From contig CALKVK010000038.1 in assembly GCA_937996235.1 (NCBI GenBank), positions 186,001-250,000 on the forward strand: a stretch of DNA of 64,000 nucleotides, read 5' to 3'. A program made the position numbers and the translations under genes. Below, piece after piece: positions 17,315-25,753 of the stretch (its first letter is position 1; each line of letters starts with the position of its first letter). The notes under the pieces are model-generated. The model saw only the letters and a program-made list of their open reading frames with translations. It searched no databases and had not been told where the DNA came from. This stretch comes from an uncultured bacterium. Its GTDB lineage: Bacteria; Planctomycetota; JAJSAM01; JAJVHW01.

Positions 17315-18418
17315 TCAGAAGCGGCTGTCCACGAACGTGTTCGCGCCCGTCTCGTTCGCGTCGTCCAGGTCGAGTCCCCCGCTGCCCCGCGCCACGCAGC
17401 GCGTCACCGTGTTCCCGACGGCGTCGGGCGTGAAGCGGAACCCGGCCTGCCCCGCGCGGCTCACCTTCACGCGCTCGAACGTGTTGCCGGCCGTGCGCGC
17501 GTTCACACCGTCCTCGCCGGGGCTCGCCACCCGACAGCGCTCGATGCGGCAGTTCCCCGGGAACGGCGGCTCCGCGGACGCCGCGGTCAGGTCGAAGCCG
17601 TCGCTCGCCGGCCGGATCGCGATCGAGCGCTCGACGACGATCCCCTCGCCGTTCAGGTCGAACGCGTCCTCGCCGCAGGCGATCACCTTGCAGCGCGAGA
17701 CGAGCGTCCCCTCCGCGTCGATCTGGAACCCGTCGTCGCCGGCGACGATGGTGCACCGCACGAACGAGACGTCGCGCGACGCCCGCGCAACGTCCACCGA
17801 GTCGTCGATGCAGTCGCGTACGACGCAGCGCTCCACGAGCACGCCGTCGCCGTCGACGATGTCGATCGCGTCACCGTCGGTGCGGGAGAACTGGCAGCGC
17901 AGGACGCGCACCGACGTCGAGACCTGCTCGGACTCGGTGCCCAGCACGCGCAGCCCCTCCTCGCCGCTCGCGACCACCGAGCAGCGCTCGACGAGCACGT
18001 CGTCGCAGCCGTCGATCCAGATGCCCTCGGTCCCGCAGTCGCGCGCGACGATGCGCGTGAGGACGAGCCGCGTCGCTCGCACGGCCAGCACCCCGGCGGC
18101 CGCACCGGTGACGCCGAGCCCCTCGACGCGCACGTCGCTCGCGTCGCGGATCGTGAGCGCCGGCAGCCCCTCCGTGTCGCGCAGCTCGGCGCCGCGGCGG
18201 CCCCGGAGCGTGATGCCCGTCTTGCCGCTGATGACGACGTTCTCGTTCCAGGAACCCCGCCCGACGAGCACCGTGTCGCCGGTCTGGGCGGCATCGATCG
18301 CCGCCTGGACCGTGGCGTAGTCGCCGGGAACGGTCAGCACGTCCGCGGCGGCGGGAGCGGCCGACGCCGCCACGACGAGCGCGGACCACAGGAGCAGGAC
18401 ACGGGGACGCGTGTGCAC
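17315..18418 (-). CDS. secreted right-handed parallel beta-helix protein
   Basis: 367 residues. GTG start at 18418 with AGGAGG six bases upstream. Signal peptide LLLWSALVVAASAAPAAA. The first 20 mature residues (VPGDYATVQAAIDAAQTGDT) are typical of NosD/PbH1 beta-helices, followed by at least nine coils of about 24 residues with repeated 'VERC.V...G.DG..' patterns such as VLVERCSVVASGEEG, VRCTIVAGDDGFQ and KVIACGEDAFDLN. These domains are common in polysaccharide-acting or copper-enzyme maturation proteins, but no catalytic residues stand out. Likely periplasmic or surface. Confidence 0.88.
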   Translation of the reverse strand: MHTRPRVLLLWSALVVAASAAPAAADVLTVPGDYATVQAAIDAAQTGDTVLVGRGSWNENVVISGKTGITLRGRRGAELRDTEGLPALTIRDASDVRVEGLGVTGAAAGVLAVRATRLVLTRIVARDCGTEGIWIDGCDDVLVERCSVVASGEEGLRVLGTESEQVSTSVRVLRCQFSRTDGDAIDIVDGDGVLVERCVVRDCIDDSVDVARASRDVSFVRCTIVAGDDGFQIDAEGTLVSRCKVIACGEDAFDLNGEGIVVERSIAIRPASDGFDLTAASAEPPFPGNCRIERCRVASPGEDGVNARTAGNTFERVKVSRAGQAGFRFTPDAVGNTVTRCVARGSGGLDLDDANETGANTFVDSRF

Positions 18419-18570
18419 GGGCCACCTCCTCGGGGCCGAGATTGTGCCGCCGCGGCGCACGCGCACGGCCGCGTTTCGCGGCGCGGGGCGGGACCGCGCG
18501 GACAGCGGGCGGGTTGGATCGAGCGCCGCAGGTCGCGGCGGCGATCGCGCGCGCAGCCGCGGCGCGGACG

Positions 18571-19236
18571 TCAGGCGAGCTGGCGTTGCGTCCGACTCGC
18601 CGACCTGCGCCGGCGCAGTCGCGCAAGCGCGAGCCAACCGCCGAACAGCGCGAGGCCGGACAGCGCGCTCGGCGGCAGTGGCACGACGTTCACGTACGTG
18701 CGGAAGTCGTAGTCGCGAGGGGGGTAGGCGACCCATGGGTCGCCGACGATCCGGTACAGATCGGTGCCGCCCGCGTACCCGCCGCGATCGTCGCTCCACC
18801 ACTGCCACTGGAAGCTGCCGGGCTGCGTGCTCCCTGGGTCGCTCGCCACGATCGCGAGGACGTCGCCGACCGAGACCGACAACGGGGAGGTGAGGATCCA
18901 GCTCCGCCACGCGGAGCCGGCCGTGCCCGACGGATCGAACGTCGTGCTCGCGAGCGCGGCGCCGGACGGCAGTCCAGAGGTCGTCGCGAACAGTTCGATG
19001 TGGAGCGCGCGCGTCGCGTTGGCGCTCTCGAGCAGGTAGAGCTCGACCTGATCGAGCCGACCGGTGAGCCCGACGGTGAACGTCTGGCCGAGCTCGTACT
19101 GCGTGCCCCACGGAGCGGCACCCACGAGCGGACTGTTGTTGGCGATGGCGTGACTCTGGTCGATGGTCCCGGCGACGGCCGAACCGCCCCAGGCCAGCAC
19201 CGCACAGGCCCCGAGCACGAGCGTTGCTCTGCGCAT
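18571..19236 (-). CDS. exported protein with VPLPP-type PEP-CTERM-like sorting signal
   Basis: 221 residues. ATG with GGAGG six bases upstream; signal peptide LVLGACAVLAWGGSAVAG. The mature part resembles 'choice-of-anchor' beta-sandwich domains (TFTVGLTGRLDQVELYLLES, GDVLAIVASDPGS). The end is a tripartite sorting signal: VVPLPPSALSGL, a short hydrophobic helix (LALFGGWLALARL) and a basic RRRRSASR tail, as in PEP-CTERM variants cut by exosortase. No exosortase gene is in the window; a PEP-CTERM-associated-type glycosyltransferase lies at 36.3 kb. Cleavage and export by exosortase is inferred. Confidence 0.82.
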   Translation of the reverse strand: MRRATLVLGACAVLAWGGSAVAGTIDQSHAIANNSPLVGAAPWGTQYELGQTFTVGLTGRLDQVELYLLESANATRALHIELFATTSGLPSGAALASTTFDPSGTAGSAWRSWILTSPLSVSVGDVLAIVASDPGSTQPGSFQWQWWSDDRGGYAGGTDLYRIVGDPWVAYPPRDYDFRTYVNVVPLPPSALSGLALFGGWLALARLRRRRSASRTQRQLA

Positions 19237-19447
19237 GCCGAACCTCCGCCCGCGCTGGGCGCGCCGCGTGAGGACGCTGCACCGCGTCCGCGGCTCAACA
19301 GGCTGTATTGACAGAGCGGCAACGCGCTTCGCGCAAATCCGAGCTCCGAGCCCGCGTGAGGCGGCAGCGCTCACGGCGCGTCGCGACGTCCGAGCGCACC
19401 CGACTCGCGCGCGCTTTGCCGACGTCGGCGGCCGGCCGCGCCCCGCC

Positions 19448-20608
19448 CTACGGCAGGTTCGCGTAGATCATGTTCGAGTACGCGTCGCCCGCGCACTCGA
19501 TGCGCCAGAACGCGAACGCGTCCGACGCGGCGAGGGTGCGCGTCGTGCCGCCGTCGAAGACGCCGACGCGCGTGCCGTTCTCGTAGAGCGTGGCCTCGCC
19601 GTCCCACGTCAGGTGCACCTCGCGCGTCGCACGCAGCGCGTCGCCGACGCCGGCGCGCGCTCCCGGCGCGTCGCTCGTCGCCGCGAAGCTGCGGGCGGCG
19701 GCGCCTCCGCGGCGACCGAACGTGACGTGCGCCGCGAGCAGTCCGCGACGCAGGGCGTCCTCGTCGGCGCCGTCCACGAGCACCGAGACGACGGGCAGCG
19801 GCAGCGCGGTGTAGGGCAGGCGGCCGTGCGCGTCGGAGCCGCCCACCGCGACGATCCGCCGACGCCCCGCGAGCGTCGCCGCGTCCCACGCCTCGAGCGC
19901 GCGCCGGATCATCTGCGTGTCGGGCAGCCGCTCTGCGTCGCGCGCGTGGAGCGCCTGGACGCGCGCGGCGCCGTCGTGCCAGACCTCGATCGAGTTCCAG
20001 TCGCCGGGCGCGAACTCGCCCGCCACGAACGGACGCCAACTGCGGTCCGCCCGCAGCAGCCCCATCACCGGCAGGTCGGAGCGCACCGGACGCAGGAACG
20101 GGTGCTCGACGACGGCGAGCGCGCCCGCGTCGAGAGCGGCGCGCGCACGCCGCGGCGCGTCGACGCCGCGCAGCGCGGCGACGTCGGCGAAGAGCAGGCC
20201 CAGGTGGCCCGGCTCCTCGCGCGTCCATTCCCAGCCGGCGACGGCGAGGAGCGGCGGCTCGTCGGCGCGCGTCGCCGCGGCGTCACGCAGCAGCCGCCGC
20301 ACGAGCTGCTGCCCCGTCTCGCGCGTCGGCTCGGCACCTGCGGGGGCGTCGCGCAGGCCGTCCGCGTCGTGCGGAGTGAGCGCGACGAAGTCGAGCCCGC
20401 CGCGGCGCGCCGCGGCCAGGGCCGCCGCGACGTCCAGCGTCGAGTGCCCCGGCGCATCGGGCGGCGAGACGTGCACGTGCAGGTCGCCGACGAGCCAGCG
20501 CGCGGCGGCGGGCGGCGGCGCCGGCGCCGGGCCGCGCTCGTCCGCCGCGACGCCGACGGGCGCCTCGGCCGCGGCGAGCCCCGCGGCGAGGAGCAGCACG
20601 GCGCGCAC
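19448..20608 (-). CDS. exported PHP-domain metal-dependent phosphoesterase
   Basis: 386 residues. GTG at 20608, weak Shine-Dalgarno, 29 bp after the lipoprotein gene stop on the same strand, so probably co-transcribed. Short signal peptide (LLLAAGLAAAEA). PHP motifs: GDLHVHVS (about 41-48), LTPHDADG, EHP and GGSDAHGR, the metal-binding His/Asp clusters. Such proteins hydrolyse phosphoesters with two or three divalent metals. The C-terminal 100 residues are beta-rich (DGEATLYENGTRVGVFDGG). Export suggests a periplasmic nuclease or phosphatase; the substrate is not predictable. Confidence 0.85.
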   Translation of the reverse strand: MRAVLLLAAGLAAAEAPVGVAADERGPAPAPPPAAARWLVGDLHVHVSPPDAPGHSTLDVAAALAAARRGGLDFVALTPHDADGLRDAPAGAEPTRETGQQLVRRLLRDAAATRADEPPLLAVAGWEWTREEPGHLGLLFADVAALRGVDAPRRARAALDAGALAVVEHPFLRPVRSDLPVMGLLRADRSWRPFVAGEFAPGDWNSIEVWHDGAARVQALHARDAERLPDTQMIRRALEAWDAATLAGRRRIVAVGGSDAHGRLPYTALPLPVVSVLVDGADEDALRRGLLAAHVTFGRRGGAAARSFAATSDAPGARAGVGDALRATREVHLTWDGEATLYENGTRVGVFDGGTTRTLAASDAFAFWRIECAGDAYSNMIYANLP

Positions 20609-20637
20609 CAGGGCGCCGTGCGGCCGCGCGGTCCCGC

Positions 20638-20973
20638 CTACCAGAGCTCCTTCTTGACGAGCCGCTCCTCGCGGTCGAAGTAGAACTCCGCGTGCTTGAG
20701 CTCGCCCGTGAGCGAGAAGGCGTTGTAGTCGATGCGGCGCCGCGCGCCGTCGCGGTCGTACACGTCGGCGGGCGGGCCGAGCGCGGCGATGAGCGCGTCG
20801 GCCGTCACCGGCGGGACGGCGTTCACGTCCTGCGACAGGTACTGCTCGTACGTCAGCGTCGTGCCGCGCAGGAACACGTCGGCATAGGCCTCCGTCGCGG
20901 AGCGGCAGCCGCCGAGGAGGGGAACTGCGGCCACGAGGAGGCCGACGGCGCTGAGCGCCTTCCAGGTACGCAT
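20638..20973 (-). CDS. small lipoprotein
   Basis: 111 residues. ATG at 20973 chosen for GGAGG six bases upstream; the upstream in-frame ATG gives a basic extension without a site. Signal peptide ends in the lipobox LLGGC, so the mature protein begins CRSATEAYADVFLRG and should be anchored to a membrane. The remainder has a TYEQYLSQDVNAVPPVTADA stretch, a PPADVYDRDG turn and a strand pair (AEFYFDREERLVKKELW) like SmpA/OmlA-type small lipoproteins, although the family signature is not convincing. It is immediately upstream of the PHP gene on the same strand. Confidence 0.75.
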   Translation of the reverse strand: MRTWKALSAVGLLVAAVPLLGGCRSATEAYADVFLRGTTLTYEQYLSQDVNAVPPVTADALIAALGPPADVYDRDGARRRIDYNAFSLTGELKHAEFYFDREERLVKKELW

Positions 20974-21099
20974 GGGGAACCTCCGGCGGGAGCCGGTCCG
21001 GTCAGGGGTCCGCATCGTACCCGCTCGGGAGCCGGGCGGCGATCAAGCCGCGCGTGGGCGCGTTCCGATGGGGAGGAGACGAGTCGAAGGAGTCCGACC

Positions 21100-22839
21100 A
21101 TGCCCGCCGCCCGTCCCCGTCCCTTCGCCCCGCGGCTCGCCCTCGCGGGTGCCGCGCTGCTCGTGACGGCGTGGTGCGCCGCGCCCGCGCACGCCGAGGA
21201 GATCGTGCTCCGCAACGGCAAGACGCGCGAGGGGCGGATCGTCGTGCGCGACGAGCACTACGTGGTGCTCGAGACGGCGCTCGGCCGCATCCGCATCGCG
21301 CTGGCGGACATCGAGACGATCCGCACCGACGACGGCAAGGACGAGAAGGTGGACGCGGCGCGTCCGCCCGAGACCGACGACGGCGTCCGCCACGCGGGTG
21401 ACGACTCCGAGCGCCCCACGCCGCTCCCGGCGGACGCGGACGCCGCAGGCGCAGGCGGCACCGGCGGCGCCGACGCCGAGGCGGCCGAGGAGCGCCTGCG
21501 GCGCCTGCGCCAGTCGCGCGTCGTCCGCCGCACGTCGTCGGGCGACGACGAGCAGCCCGTGGCGACGACGGACACGCCCGCCCCACCGGAGACGAGCATC
21601 GGCGGACGCGACCTCGTGAAGGTCCCGAAGGGCACCGACCTCATCGTCTACGAGCCGCCGAAGCCGTTCGCGGGGGCGCCCGGCGCCATCGAGATCGGGC
21701 GGCGCACGTTCGCGAAGCTCGAGATGGTCGGCTCCGCGTCGGCGTGGCTCGCGGTGCCCGCGGCCGCGGGCACGGAGCGCGTGCCGATGCGGCTCGCGGA
21801 CGTGAAGCGCCACCTCGAGGTGAAGTCCCCCGACGCGCGCCTGCGCATCTTCGAGGGCATCAACGCCGGCGACTGGCTGCGCGTGCGCTGCGCCGACGGC
21901 AGCGAGGTGTGCGGGCGCCTCGCCGGCTTCGACGCGACGAGCGTCAAGCTCGTGGGCTACGGCGAGCGCGGCGTCGAGACGCCGCACTCCGTCGCCGCGA
22001 GCGACGTCGTGCGCGTGGACGGTCTCATCCGCGACAGCGCCGCGCGCCTCGCGCTCACGGAGCTCGTGGACGGGGAGCCGCTCGCGATCACGTTCTGGCC
22101 GCAGGGCGACCAGCTCTTCGGCCGCTACGTGAAGAGCGGCGCCGACACGCTCGGCCTCGACCTCGACGGCGACGGTGCCGCCGACCAGGTCGTGGCGCGC
22201 TCCGGCCCGCTCGCCGAGGTGCGCCGCGCCCCACCGCGCTTCCGCGACCTGTCGGTGCACCTGCGCGCCGGCGACGTGGTGCGCGTCGCGTACCGCGAGG
22301 ACTTCGAGGCCGCGTCGGTCAAGCGCACGACGGTCGGGCGCATCATGGCGCTGACCGCGTTCGCGCTGTCGCTCGAGACCGAGGACGGCGCGAGCGTCGT
22401 GCCGTTCGAGGGCGTGCAGGAGCTGGTGCTGATCGAGGTGGACGCGGACGACGAGCTCGCGCGCTGGCACACGCCGCTCGATCCGCTGCAGTACCGCGGA
22501 GACCTGCCCGTGCTGCCCGGCGACGACGTGCAGATCGCACGCGAGCTCGACGCGTCGTGCGGCATCTCGACCCTGAACGACGGCCGCACGGTCACGCACG
22601 TGTTCGTCGCGCCGCCGTACGGCTCGGAGGCGTTCGGCGTGCGCGTCGGCGAACCCGTCACGCAGGCGCTCCGCCGCTCGCTGCTGCACTTCGAGACGAC
22701 CGTGACGCCGCGCCCGCGCGCCGACGCACCCCGCGAGCCGACCGAGATCATCTCGGAGTCGGTGAAGGGACTGCGCGTGGTCGTGCTCGCCGACTCGCTC
22801 GGCGCGGTGACCGCGGTCGAGATCAGCCGCACGCGCTGA
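21100..22839 (+). CDS. secreted protein with N-terminal small beta-barrel module and extended beta domains
   Basis: 579 residues. ATG with AAGGAG seven bases upstream; signal peptide ending near AHAEE. Residues about 28-70 (EEIVLRNGKTREGRIVVRD) form a compact beta module of the kind found near the N-termini of planctomycete-like secreted proteins; the esterase at 33628-35733 begins its mature part with a closely similar module. A low-complexity Ala/Gly/Asp linker follows (about 95-150), then NPCBM-like and repeated SH3-like beta segments: SAWLAVPAAAGTERVPM, DWLRVRCADGSEVCGRLAGF and VPFEGVQELVLIEV. No catalytic motif. Probably periplasmic or surface-associated; function unknown. Confidence 0.75.
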   Translation: MPAARPRPFAPRLALAGAALLVTAWCAAPAHAEEIVLRNGKTREGRIVVRDEHYVVLETALGRIRIALADIETIRTDDGKDEKVDAARPPETDDGVRHAGDDSERPTPLPADADAAGAGGTGGADAEAAEERLRRLRQSRVVRRTSSGDDEQPVATTDTPAPPETSIGGRDLVKVPKGTDLIVYEPPKPFAGAPGAIEIGRRTFAKLEMVGSASAWLAVPAAAGTERVPMRLADVKRHLEVKSPDARLRIFEGINAGDWLRVRCADGSEVCGRLAGFDATSVKLVGYGERGVETPHSVAASDVVRVDGLIRDSAARLALTELVDGEPLAITFWPQGDQLFGRYVKSGADTLGLDLDGDGAADQVVARSGPLAEVRRAPPRFRDLSVHLRAGDVVRVAYREDFEAASVKRTTVGRIMALTAFALSLETEDGASVVPFEGVQELVLIEVDADDELARWHTPLDPLQYRGDLPVLPGDDVQIARELDASCGISTLNDGRTVTHVFVAPPYGSEAFGVRVGEPVTQALRRSLLHFETTVTPRPRADAPREPTEIISESVKGLRVVVLADSLGAVTAVEISRTR

Positions 22840-22878
22840 GCCGCGCCCGCTGAGCCGCGCCCGCTGAACCGCGCTCGC
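22837..22878. repeat. three tandem copies of a 14-bp unit
   Basis: Unit TGAGCCGCGCCCGC occurs twice exactly and once with two changes. The first copy includes the TGA stop codon of the preceding gene, and each further unit supplies another TGA in the same phase relation. It lies 43 bp before the helicase gene. Confidence 0.85.
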
Positions 22879-22920
22879 TGAGTTGGGGGGGGACGCCCGC
22901 CGCGGCGGCATCATGCGCCG

Positions 22921-25209
22921 ATGCCAGGACGCGGCGGACGGATGGGAGGCGGCGGACGGCCCGGGCGCTCGTTCCGGCCGCAGGCAGGCCGCGGACACGG
23001 CGGCGGGCGGCGCGACGAGCGCGACGAACGGCCGCCGCGCGCGCACGGCCGACGGCGGCACGACGACGAGCCGCCGCCCCAGAGGCGCCCGGAGGCCTAC
23101 GTGCCGCCGGAGGCGCCGCCGCGTCCCGACGAGCTGATCCCCACCGACCGCACGTTCCGCGGCCTCGCGCTCTATCCGTTCCAGGTGCAGGCGCTCGACG
23201 CGATCGAGGCCGGGCACAGCGTGCTCGTCTCGGCGCCGACGGGCGCCGGCAAGACGCTCGTCGCCGACTACGCGATCGAGCGCGCGTTCGCGCTCGGACG
23301 CCGCGTCGTCTACACGTCCCCCATCAAGGCGCTGTCGAACCAGAAGTACCGCGACTTCCGGGCGCAGCACGGCGACCAGGTCGGGATCATGACGGGCGAC
23401 GTCACGCTCAACCCGGACGCGGACCTCCTGATCATGACGACGGAGGTCTTCCGCAACACGCTGTTCGACGAGCCCGAGCGGCTCGCCGAGTTCCGCTTCG
23501 TCGTGCACGACGAGGTGCACTACCTCGACGACCTCGAGCGCGGCACGGTGTGGGAGGAGAGCATCATCCACGCGCCGCCGCAGATGCGGCTCGTGTGCCT
23601 CTCCGCGACGATCCCGAACGTGCGCGAGTTCGCGGAGTGGATCGAGAGCGTGCGCGGCGAGCCGGTCACCGTCGTGCGCATGGAGCAGCGCCCGGTCCCG
23701 CTCGACCACCTCGTGTGGGTGCCGGACCTCGGCGCGGTGCGGCTGCCCGAGGCGCTCGAGGTGCTGCGCCGGCCGATGCAGAAGCGGCGCACGATGCGCC
23801 GCGAGCGCCGACCGTCGCGGCTCCTCGACTGGCTCGAGTCGCAGCGGCTGCTGCCGGTGCTCTTCTTCTGCTTCAGCCGCCGCGAGTGCGAGACGCTCGC
23901 CGCCGAGAACGTGCGCCGCGCGCTGCTCGGCGACCGCGAGCGCGCGACCGTGCTCGCGCTCTTCGACGAGCTGACGCAGCGCTTCGAGTGCGCGCCGAGC
24001 GCCGTGCTCACGGAGCTGCGCGCGCTCGCCGCGGCCGGCGTCTCGTACCACCACGCGGGCATGCTGCCGGTGCACAAGGAGATCGTGGAGCGGCTGTTCA
24101 CGTCGGGGCTCGTGCGCCTGCTGTTCGCGACGGAGACGTTCGCGCTCGGCATCAACATGCCCGCGCGCACCGTCGCCTTCGCGACGCTGCGCAAGTTCGA
24201 CGGCGAGAAGCTCGACTACATGTTGTGCCGCGCCTACGGGCAGATGGCCGGCCGCGCCGGACGCCAGGGACTCGACACGCACGGGCTCGTCGTCACCGTC
24301 ATCGACCCGCGTCTCGACCGCCCGGGCGGTGTGCAGCGCGTGCTGACGGGACCGCCCGAGCCGGTGGTCTCGCGCTGGAACCCCGACTACTCGACGCTGC
24401 TCGCGCTGTACGAGCACATGGGCGAACGCGTCGTCGCGACGTACGAGAAGAGCTTCGCGCGCTTCCAGCGCCTGCGCCGCGGGCGCGGGCACGGTGGACC
24501 GAGCGACGAGGAGCGCACGCTGCGCGCACGGCTCGGGGTGCTGAAGCGCGCGGGCTTCATCGAGGACGGCGCGGTCACGCCGAAGGGCGCGTTCACGGCG
24601 CGCGTCAACGGCTACGAGATCCAGGCGGGCACGTGGCGCGCCGCGGGACTGCTCGAGGAGCTCGACGAGCGCGGCCTCGCGCTGCTGCTCCTCGCGACCG
24701 TGTACGAGGCGCGCCCGGACCACACCACGCGCGCCTCGCGCGACCCGACCGTCGGACGTCTCGCGACCGAGTGCGCGGAACTGCTGCGCCCGGTGCGCGT
24801 GGCCGAGTGGGAGGAGAACCTCGCGGCCCCGACGCCGGTCCCGGACTTCGCTCTCTCGGCGGTGATGGAGCGCTGGCTCGACGGCGCGAAGCTCGACCGG
24901 CTCGAGGAGATCACGAGCGTCTCGCAGGGCGACGCCGTGCGGACCTTCCGGCTGATGCTGCAGTTCGCGCGACAGCTCCGCAAGGCGCTCGGGAACGGCG
25001 AGCGCGAGCTCGCGGCGAAGCTGCAGCGCGTGATGGACGCCGTCAACCGCGACGAGGTGGACGCGCGCCGTCAGCTCGAGCTCGGTCAGGACCCGCTCGC
25101 TGCGGACGCGTCGGACGCGTCGGACGCACCCGACGACGACGCGGCGGACGACACGACGGGCGACGCCGACCACGACGACGGATTCGGCGCCGGTCTCCTC
25201 GGCGACTGA
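22921..25209 (+). CDS. Ski2/Mtr4-like DEVH-box RNA helicase with RG-rich N-terminus
   Basis: 762 residues. ATP-driven helicase of superfamily 2. The first 65 residues are Arg/Gly-rich (RGGRMGGG, GRGHGGGRRD), an RG-type RNA-binding tail. Core motifs: SAPTGAGKT with Lys111, TSPIKALSNQKYRDF, TTEVFRN, HDEVH (197-200), SATIPN, HHAGMLPVHKE, TETFALGINMPA and GQMAGRAGRQG. The C-terminal part has the DSHCT-like helical domain (MERWLDGAKLDRLEEI). The final 30 residues are very acidic (about 730-762). In eukaryotes such helicases feed the exosome; bacterial members are less studied, and a role in RNA turnover is inferred. Weak ribosome binding site. Confidence 0.93.
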   Translation: MPGRGGRMGGGGRPGRSFRPQAGRGHGGGRRDERDERPPRAHGRRRHDDEPPPQRRPEAYVPPEAPPRPDELIPTDRTFRGLALYPFQVQALDAIEAGHSVLVSAPTGAGKTLVADYAIERAFALGRRVVYTSPIKALSNQKYRDFRAQHGDQVGIMTGDVTLNPDADLLIMTTEVFRNTLFDEPERLAEFRFVVHDEVHYLDDLERGTVWEESIIHAPPQMRLVCLSATIPNVREFAEWIESVRGEPVTVVRMEQRPVPLDHLVWVPDLGAVRLPEALEVLRRPMQKRRTMRRERRPSRLLDWLESQRLLPVLFFCFSRRECETLAAENVRRALLGDRERATVLALFDELTQRFECAPSAVLTELRALAAAGVSYHHAGMLPVHKEIVERLFTSGLVRLLFATETFALGINMPARTVAFATLRKFDGEKLDYMLCRAYGQMAGRAGRQGLDTHGLVVTVIDPRLDRPGGVQRVLTGPPEPVVSRWNPDYSTLLALYEHMGERVVATYEKSFARFQRLRRGRGHGGPSDEERTLRARLGVLKRAGFIEDGAVTPKGAFTARVNGYEIQAGTWRAAGLLEELDERGLALLLLATVYEARPDHTTRASRDPTVGRLATECAELLRPVRVAEWEENLAAPTPVPDFALSAVMERWLDGAKLDRLEEITSVSQGDAVRTFRLMLQFARQLRKALGNGERELAAKLQRVMDAVNRDEVDARRQLELGQDPLAADASDASDAPDDDAADDTTGDADHDDGFGAGLLGD

Positions 25210-25289
25210 CACCCGCGCCGCCGCCGCGGCAGAGCGCGGTATCTTCGCCGGGTCACCGGGGCGCGCGCGCGGCCCCGCAGGGAGGTCGC

Positions 25290-25748
25290 ATGTCGCTCGT
25301 CCGTCTCGCCGCTCGTCTCGCCGCTCGTCTCGCCCCGTCGCTCGCCGCCCTGGCGCTGCCCGGCTGTCTCAGTCTCAGCGTCCGCACCGAGGCGCACGAT
25401 CCGGCGCTCGCCGTGAGCGGCATCGTCGACGGCTACGTGACCCCTGCCGCGCTGCACCCCTACGACGGGCACCTGATCGATGCGGGCCTGTTCGAAGGCG
25501 ACAACCTGCGGCGCGGCGAGGTCGCGGCGCTCGACATCTGGCCGCTCGGCGGCGTCGGCGTCGGGCTGGTCGGCGCGCGCGTGCGCGTGCTGCCGCTCGA
25601 GATCGGACTCGGCACGCTCTTCTACGAGCCGTCGCGCCCGACGCGCCCGCACGACGACGACGACGACGACGACGCACGGGAGCAGCGCGGCGAGGACCGC
25701 GCAGACGCGGCGCCGCACGAGCGCGACGCACACGACCCGGCCGAGTAA
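25290..25748 (+). CDS. small lipoprotein with Asp-rich tail
   Basis: 152 residues. ATG with GGAGG four bases upstream. A long signal peptide with two RLAARLAA-type repeats ends in the lipobox ALPGC, followed by LSLSVRTEAHD. The mid-part (DGYVTPAALHPYDGHLIDAG, FEGDNLRRGEVAALDIWPLG) has no known fold. The C-terminus holds a run of seven Asp codons. Its stop is 5 bp from the convergent sigma-factor gene. Function unknown. Confidence 0.7.
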   Translation: MSLVRLAARLAARLAPSLAALALPGCLSLSVRTEAHDPALAVSGIVDGYVTPAALHPYDGHLIDAGLFEGDNLRRGEVAALDIWPLGGVGVGLVGARVRVLPLEIGLGTLFYEPSRPTRPHDDDDDDDAREQRGEDRADAAPHERDAHDPAE

Positions 25749-25753
25749 CTCGG

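Noticed and set aside
21043..25212. Open frame of about 1390 codons on the minus strand
   Set aside because: Antisense of the helicase and its upstream gene; Arg/Ala/Glu/Asp-rich shadow with no motif.
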